From JBEKTY01 sp049515555 (GTDB taxonomy: Bacteria > Planctomycetota > Planctomycetia > Pirellulales > Thermoguttaceae): 37,550 nucleotides of DNA. The stretch is from contig JBEKTY010000070.1 in the NCBI GenBank assembly GCA_049515555.1, positions 1 to 37,550 on the forward strand, read 5' to 3'. Within the stretch, counting starts at the first letter, position 1, and each line of letters starts with the position of its first letter. Of the stretch, positions 33,246 to 37,550 are shown piece after piece. The position numbers and the translations under genes were made by a program. The notes beneath the pieces are model-generated. The model had not been told where the DNA came from. It searched no databases and worked only from the letters and a program-made list of their open reading frames with translations.

Positions 33246-34253
33246 TCAGGCCGCCGGCGGCCGCCGGGCCAGCTTGCGGCGGAGGAACGCCACGCAGCCG
33301 GGCACCTGTGCCTCGCTCAGTCCGTGCAGCAGCAGCGGCCCGCTGAAGCCGTAGGCCTTGAGCAGGGAAATATAACGATCGTAGTCCAGCCGGCCGTGCC
33401 CCGCCGCCTCGTGGCCCGCGTCGCCGTCGTGGCTGAGGTCCTTGGCATGCGCCATGACGATGTCCTTGCCCACCAGGGCAAAGGCCTGCTCCAGGATCTC
33501 GTCCATGCGGGCCAACTCTCCGGCGTGGAACAGGTTCGCGGCGTCCATGGTGACCTTCAGGTGCGGCGAGCCGATCTCGTCCATTAGGCGGCGGGCCTTC
33601 TGCGCCGAATCGACCACGTTGTTGACCTCCGGCTCGAAGCCCAGGACCACGCCCGCCGGGCGGGCAATCTCCGCCGCCTCGCGGACGCAAGCCGCCATGT
33701 CGCGCCAGGCCGCGGGGGAATCGTTGTCCGCATGACGCCGCCACATGTTCTGGCGATCGCGCGTACCCGTGCAGAGGTGAATCATCGACGTGCCCAGCCC
33801 GGCGCAGGCCGCCGTCAACACTTGCAGCCCCCGCAGGCCCGCGCGGCGATGCTCCGCGTCGGGATGGCTCATGTTGAAGGTGCCCTGCACGGAGGCGATC
33901 GTGATGGCGCGGGCCGCGGCCGCACGGCGAATCCGCGCCGCCAGCTCGGGGGCGATCCGCTCGGGCATCAGCGGCAAGCCCGCGCAGTCCATGCTCAGTT
34001 GCACACAGTCGATCCCGCAGGCCTTCACCGCGTCCAACCGCGCCTCCAGCGTGGGGCCCGAGAACGTCCCGATAAGAATGCCGATCTGCATTTGCCGGGC
34101 CTCCTTCGATGCCGCACTGCCCGGCGGCAAGGGCCGTTGCGTGCCGGCGGGGGCCTCGGGATCGGCCGCCGCCGCCCATGACGGCGCAAAACTCGCCCCC
34201 AGGCTCAGGGCCCCGGCCGCCTTCAAAAAACGGCGGCGATTACACGTTGGCAT
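33246..34253 (-). CDS. Tat-exported sugar-phosphate isomerase/epimerase-like TIM barrel
   Basis: A 335-residue protein with a Tat leader (NRRRFLKAAGALSLGASFAP, residues 5-24) and a xylose-isomerase-like barrel: ILIGTFSGPTLEARLDAVKACGIDCVQL, IASVQGTFNMSHPD, GTSMIHLCTGTRD, VVLGFEPEVNNVVDS (metal-ligand E), LKVTMDAANLF (D), DIVMAHAKDLS (H), and GRLDYDRYISLLKAYGFSGPLLLHG. These ligand positions match divalent-metal sugar isomerases and epimerases and AP-endonuclease-2-like barrels. Export suggests action in the periplasm; the sugar is unknown. ATG 34253 has AAGGAG 8 nt upstream; an upstream in-frame ATG at 34418 runs through a palindrome and is rejected. It likely works with the lyase products nearby. 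Confidence 0.87.
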   Translation of the reverse strand: MPTCNRRRFLKAAGALSLGASFAPSWAAAADPEAPAGTQRPLPPGSAASKEARQMQIGILIGTFSGPTLEARLDAVKACGIDCVQLSMDCAGLPLMPERIAPELAARIRRAAAARAITIASVQGTFNMSHPDAEHRRAGLRGLQVLTAACAGLGTSMIHLCTGTRDRQNMWRRHADNDSPAAWRDMAACVREAAEIARPAGVVLGFEPEVNNVVDSAQKARRLMDEIGSPHLKVTMDAANLFHAGELARMDEILEQAFALVGKDIVMAHAKDLSHDGDAGHEAAGHGRLDYDRYISLLKAYGFSGPLLLHGLSEAQVPGCVAFLRRKLARRPPAA

Positions 34254-34317
34254 TGCGCGAACTCCTTTGCTGCTAACGGAAGTTGTCTGGCTGGTATCGA
34301 GGGCGTCTGCCACCACT

Positions 34318-34396
34318 GGGAAAAAGGGGACAGGCACCATTTGTGCGAAGCACCCTCCGGGCCGTTCCGGCAAATGGTGCCTGTCCCCTTTTTCCC
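34318..34396. repeat. 26-bp perfect inverted repeat, GGGGACAGGCACC family
   Basis: 34318-34343 (core AAAAAGGGGACAGGCACC) is exactly inverse to 34371-34396, with a 27-nt loop. It lies 64 bp upstream of the isomerase-like start codon, in its promoter region. Otherwise 34254-34708 holds no gene I can support. Confidence 0.85.
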
Positions 34397-34708
34397 TCCC
34401 AAGATCATGCAAGGTCATTTAGCCACCGCCTGTTTCAGGCGACCGCCAGCTTAACACCCGGCGGCGGACAACACAAGCGCGGCGGTGTCTGGGCGGAGAA
34501 GCAGGGAGCGGGGAGCAGTCCAAGGCTCATAGCCCGTTCCCACATTACGGGAGCAAAATCTGCGCATCCATTTACGGTGCGATTGAACCCAGGCTCAGCC
34601 GAGCTAATCCCTAATCCCTGGCCCCTTGGTTGCCTACCGGCCCGGCATAGGTTATCCTGAGTCGATGCGTGCCCGGTTCCAGTCAACAACGAGAAATGGG
34701 AGGTTGCC

Positions 34709-35140
34709 ATGCGAAGGCTGTCGTATTTTTCGATGCTTCTGGCGGTCTTGATTGCCGGTCTGGCCTTGCCCCGCGCAACGGTTCTGGCCGCGGATAACCC
34801 CGCCGGCGAAAAGGTCTACGAACTGCGGATTTACCATACCAACCCGGGCAAGCTGGAGGCCCTGCACGCGCGGTTCCGCGACCACACCTGCAAGCTGTTC
34901 CAGAAACACGGCATCGAGGTGGTCGGCTTCTGGACGCCCATCCAAGGCCAGGAAGCCAAGGAAACGCTGTACTACATCGTGGCTTTCCCCAGCCTCGAGG
35001 CCCAGACCAAGGCGTGGGCAGCCTTCAAGAACGATCCCGACTGGATCAAGGCCAAGGCCGACTCGGAGACCGAGGGCGTGCTCGTCAACAAGGTCGAGAG
35101 CAAGAACCTGAAGGCCGCCGATTACTCGCCCATCCGGTGA
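34709..35140 (+). CDS. Exported NIPSNAP-family protein
   Basis: A 143-residue protein with a signal peptide (residues 1-27, ending VLAAD) and one NIPSNAP ferredoxin-like domain: VYELRIYHTNPGKLEALHARFRDHTCKLFQKHGIEVVGFWTP, then ETLYYIVAFPSLEAQTKAWAAFKNDPDWIKAK. NIPSNAP proteins form antibiotic-monooxygenase-like (dimeric alpha/beta barrel) folds; in planctomycetes they are frequent exported proteins of unknown role. ATG 34709 has GGGAGG 6 nt upstream. The stop overlaps a GTG opening the following oxidoreductase remnant. Confidence 0.9.
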   Translation: MRRLSYFSMLLAVLIAGLALPRATVLAADNPAGEKVYELRIYHTNPGKLEALHARFRDHTCKLFQKHGIEVVGFWTPIQGQEAKETLYYIVAFPSLEAQTKAWAAFKNDPDWIKAKADSETEGVLVNKVESKNLKAADYSPIR

Positions 35141-35457
35141 ACAACGATTTCACGAAGGCCGCATGGCAGGAGGCCGCCATCCTGCCGCCGCCCGAGCACT
35201 GGGGCGGCGGGCTGCCGGAGGGCAAACTGCCCCCCGTCCCGGCCCAGATCGACGCCCACAGCGGCAAGCCGCGCCAGTGGCCGCTGCGCAATACGATCGC
35301 CCACTGGGCCTTCGTGCTGCACAACGTGCCGCCCGGCCAGTACCACCTCCGCTGCCGAACGATTGATTCCAACGGCGCGGCCCAGCCCATGCCCCGCCCC
35401 TTCCCCAAGTCGGGCAACAACGCGATCCAACAAGTTCCCCTCACGGTGGAAGCGTAG
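35137..35457 (+). pseudogene. C-terminal remnant of a molybdopterin oxidoreductase
   Basis: From GTG 35137 (overlapping the NIPSNAP stop) the frame encodes about 106 residues ending at 35457: KAAWQEAAILPPPEHWGGG, LRNTIAHWAFVLHNVPPGQYHLRCRTIDSNGAAQPMPRPFPKSG. This matches the C-terminal dimerisation (Ig-like) domain of sulfite-oxidase-type molybdopterin enzymes, whose full length is usually above 400 residues; the cofactor domain is absent. It lacks a signal peptide, so any product would stay in the cytosol, where this domain would have no partner. The most likely reading is a gene cut off by recombination at its 5' side. A deliberate NIPSNAP-coupled small protein is less likely. Confidence 0.7.
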
Positions 35458-35510
35458 CAAGAAAGGTGTCACGAAAAGGTGTCAGGGGCCGTCATCGCAG
35501 AAAAGTGGCG

Positions 35511-35789
35511 AAAAAGGTGCCGGGAACCGTTATTGACGGGTGGGGAGCCGTTCCGCTAGAATCCCCCTCTTGGGACGACCTTCGCCAGCGGCGGTTGCCG
35601 GGTTGGCGTACCGCGCGCTGGGTGCCACTGCTGGCTTGTCCAGCAGTGCCGAAAACACGGTTGGGCAAGCCAACCGTGGCACCCGTCATTTCAGGCCGGT
35701 CGGAGCACTATACAACCCAAACCAGGCGGCCTTCGTTGGAAACAATGGTTCCTGACACCGTTTATGAAACAATGCTTCCCGACACCGTT
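35511..35789. repeat. Nested repeat island with inverted GGTGTCAGGAACC-type units
   Basis: A unit at 35511-35531 (AAAAAGGTGCCGGGAACCGT) is inverse to units at 35740-35762 and 35767-35789, which are themselves a 27-bp-period direct duplication with two mismatches. A partial unit (AAAAGGTGTCAGGGGCC) lies at 35474-35490. The complete 65-bp twin hairpin copy D lies between them. Together 35458-35789 is one repeat cluster. Confidence 0.75.
35620..35684. repeat. 65-bp twin-hairpin repeat, copy D
   Basis: Outer GGGTGC/GCACCC. Hairpin 1 is CACTGCTGG, CTTGT, CCAGCAGTG (35626-35648), spacer CCGAAAA, hairpin 2 CACGGTTGG, GCAAG, CCAACCGTG (35656-35678). The stem order is the reverse of copy B: the GGTTGG-type stem is second here and first there. 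Confidence 0.9.
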
Positions 35790-36869
35790 GCGGCTGATGC
35801 CGTTTCGGTGGAGGAGCTCGCGGTCCGCTATGGCCGCAGCTACGATGCCTACCTGACCACCGAGCCGGGGTGGGAGCACTTCTGGTCGGCCGGCGGTCGC
35901 GGCCTGGTGGCCATCGCCCGCCAGGGCCGGCATCTGTTCAGCAGCGGCGGGCTGCTCTGCCCGCCAGAGGACCAGGAAGAGCTGCTCGCCGAACTGGTCG
36001 AGCATGCGGAAACGGGCCGGCGGGTGCTCACCTTCTTCAATGTCGTCGAGCAGCAATTGCCGCTGTTCCGGAAGTTCGGTTTCCAGGCCACGAAGTGGGG
36101 CGAAGAGGCCCTGGTCGATCTGCCCGGGCGGACCTGGTCCGGAAAGCCGTTCGAGTGGGTCCGGCGGCAGACCAACTTCTGCCGCCGCCAGGGGCTGGTC
36201 GCCGCCGAGTGTGTCCGCGATTTGATGACCGACGAGCAGTGGGAGGCCCTGGCCAGCGCGGTGCTGCGGGTCTCCGAGCTGTTCCTGGCCGATAAGCCGC
36301 AGTGCGGCGAGATGCGCTTCCTGCAAGGCCGCTTCGATCCCGAGCGGATGGGCAGCCAGCGGCTGTTCGTGGCCCGGGCCAATGCCGGCGCCGGCCGCCT
36401 GGAAGGCTTCGTCGCCTGCAACCCCTGCAATCGCGGCCGGACCTGGGTGCTGGAGACCTGCCGGCAGCGGCCCGATGCCGTGCGGGGCACCATCCCCTTC
36501 CTCATGCACCACGTAATGCAGGTCCTGCAAGCCGAGGGCGTGCGGCAGGCGTCGCTGTGCCTGCTGCCCGGCCTGCACTGCCGCCAGGGCCTGCCCGGCG
36601 ACAGCCGCCTGGTCCGCTGGGGCCTGGCCTTGGGCACCAGCCGCCTGAATCCGGCCTTCGCCACGGCGGGGGCCTATCACTTCAAGAGCCGTTTCCGCCC
36701 GCGCTTCGAAAGCCGCTATCTGTGCGTGCGGCCGCGAATGAGCCTGGCCACGGGCCTGGCCTTCATCCGCCTCCTGGGCGTGCGGCTGGATGCCCACAAC
36801 CTATGGCGCCTCGTGGCCCGCCGCTGGCACAAGCGGGCCTCCCGCGCCTCCCTCCTGACGCCCGAGTAA
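35745..36869 (+). CDS. DUF2156 protein, MprF C-terminal-domain-like
   Basis: A 374-residue protein of the DUF2156 fold (GNAT-type tandem domains found at the C terminus of MprF, the lysyl-phosphatidylglycerol synthase). Visible blocks: YGRSYDAYLTTEPGWEHFW, GLVAIARQGRHLFSSGGLLCPPEDQEELLAELVE, FRKFGFQATKWGEEALVDLPGRTW, NFCRRQGLVAAEC, then GRLEGFVACNPCNRGRTWVLETCRQRPDAVRGTIPFLMHHVM and HFKSRFRPRFESRYLCVRP. There is no membrane part, so it is a soluble relative that may aminoacylate a lipid or another acceptor from aminoacyl-tRNA. The start is uncertain: ATG 35745 and ATG 35772 both lie inside a tandem repeat and neither has a good ribosome site. Conserved sequence begins about residue 20, so the first residues are repeat-derived. 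Confidence 0.82.
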   Translation: MVPDTVYETMLPDTVAADAVSVEELAVRYGRSYDAYLTTEPGWEHFWSAGGRGLVAIARQGRHLFSSGGLLCPPEDQEELLAELVEHAETGRRVLTFFNVVEQQLPLFRKFGFQATKWGEEALVDLPGRTWSGKPFEWVRRQTNFCRRQGLVAAECVRDLMTDEQWEALASAVLRVSELFLADKPQCGEMRFLQGRFDPERMGSQRLFVARANAGAGRLEGFVACNPCNRGRTWVLETCRQRPDAVRGTIPFLMHHVMQVLQAEGVRQASLCLLPGLHCRQGLPGDSRLVRWGLALGTSRLNPAFATAGAYHFKSRFRPRFESRYLCVRPRMSLATGLAFIRLLGVRLDAHNLWRLVARRWHKRASRASLLTPE

Positions 36870-37246
36870 CGCGCCGCAGCGACCCCGCCGGGTTCACCTC
36901 TAATGGCGCGAGAACAGGGCGCAACCAGATGGCGAAGAACCTCTTCTGCGTTTCGAGCCGTTCAATGCCCACGCCGAAGGCGTGTAACCCCTTAGCCCAT
37001 CAGGGTCGGCACCCTGGGTTGGCAAGCCGCAGGTCGTCTGCACCCCGACGGGGTGCGAAATGTGTGGCACCCCTCAAACGGCGCGGAGCTGTCACGGGTT
37101 CCCCTGCCGCCATCCCAGGGATGCCAGCCGCTGGTTTCCCCGGCGCCAGCGACGACACCGCCGGTTCCGAGGCCCGACAGGCTGACCGGCCCCCGCGGGT
37201 CGAAGCAACATCCGGTCGCCACCGCTGCGGGGGCCGACGGGCTGGA
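36870..37246. other. Gene-free region with hairpins and a degenerate inverted copy of the 8.4-kb repeat
   Basis: No gene was found. GCACCCCG, A, CGGGGTGC (37040-37056) is a perfect 8-bp stem. From about 37100 to 37175 the sequence is a diverged, inverted relative of 8399-8475; shared blocks include ATCCC..GGGA, CCAG and AGCGACGACACC. It follows the DUF2156 stop. Confidence 0.6.
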
Positions 37247-37504
37247 TTATGCTGCCCATCGTGCCGATTCCGGTTGATCGAAGGCGTGTGAAGGAAAGGA
37301 CAGGGTTGCCGGAGAATTGCCTTGTGGTTCTGGACGGGCGGTTCTGCTCACTACCCGCCGCCGTCGCCATGCACAGGCAATCAGCCCCATAGCACCCAAG
37401 CCAGCCCAGGCGACGAGGGAGGAGGGTTCGGGGGGAAAGCGCCGGGATAGACCGGCATGGAGTAGCGGATGAAAGAGCCGCATAGGAAAGGAGTAGCGAA
37501 CCAT
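37247..37504 (-). pseudogene. Remnant with a PEP-CTERM-like anchor
   Basis: An 85-residue frame on the minus strand contains a near-classic PEP-CTERM sorting tail: PPEPSSLVAWAGLGAMGLIACAW followed by RRRR (PEP motif, one hydrophobic helix, basic cluster). Real PEP-CTERM proteins are hundreds of residues long and end at the basic cluster; this one has only about 25 residues before the motif, an in-frame stop (TGA) just upstream of its ATG, and continues past the arginines, where TAG sits in another frame. I read it as the frameshifted 3' end of a lost exported protein. The host would need an exosortase, not seen in this window. Confidence 0.55.
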
Positions 37505-37550
37505 CCTAACCCCGAGTCATGCGCCGGCGGTGGTAACATCGCGGGTGAGG

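Overview
The window is a high-GC, gene-dense but repeat-rich bacterial segment that looks like a planctomycete, or a close relative in the PVC group. The signs are: Tat- and Sec-exported metabolic enzymes with short leaders, secreted heparinase II/III-type lyases, DUF362, creatininase, NIPSNAP and xylose-isomerase-like proteins, a multi-domain membrane spermidine-synthase-like protein, a PEP-CTERM-like tail, and many dispersed palindromic repeats between genes. Taxonomy is inferred from gene content only; no marker gene is present.

Layout. (1) 1-945: the 3' part of an ARPP-1-like gene, then a 3' tRNA fragment (892-933) that looks like an attachment-site scar. (2) 950-6740: a segment of visibly lower GC, holding a truncated exported protein, two divergent GH16 glycosidases, a small protein, a methyltransferase, and a leftward operon (small protein, Rmf-like protein, phosphatase/glycosidase fusion, membrane protein). 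(3) 7227-18032: a carbohydrate cluster with a creatininase-like protein and then, rightward, a sugar-acid transporter of the MFS, a DUF362 protein, a beta-helix/TIM-barrel protein and a 1133-residue heparinase-like lyase. (4) 18274-27415: a leftward block with a spermidine-synthase-like membrane protein, a DUF433/DUF5615 toxin-antitoxin pair, and a two-gene defence-type operon (type IIG restriction-modification enzyme plus UvrD-type helicase). This block carries a decayed lyase 3' tail at about 22100-22199. (5) 27796-32983: a second secreted TIM-barrel-like protein plus lyase operon, parallel to the pair in region 3. (6) 33246-37504: a Tat-exported sugar-isomerase-like protein, NIPSNAP, a molybdopterin-oxidoreductase remnant, a DUF2156 (MprF C-domain-like) protein and a PEP-CTERM remnant.

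Inferred biology: secreted lyases and glycosidases depolymerise acidic polysaccharides, the MFS carrier imports sugar acids, and the exported isomerase and DUF362 proteins act nearby. The helicase/type IIG operon and the toxin-antitoxin pair form a small defence island between the two lyase loci.

The most unusual signal is not a protein. Several families of intergenic repeats share one design: two adjacent hairpins enclosed by an outer inverted repeat. In the best family (exactly 65 bp, three full copies and one half copy) the two stems change sequence from copy to copy while staying base-paired within each hairpin, the two loops are complementary to each other, and the spacer is always 7 nt. 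Other repeats have inserted in frame into a lyase gene and have supplied the start of a coding region.
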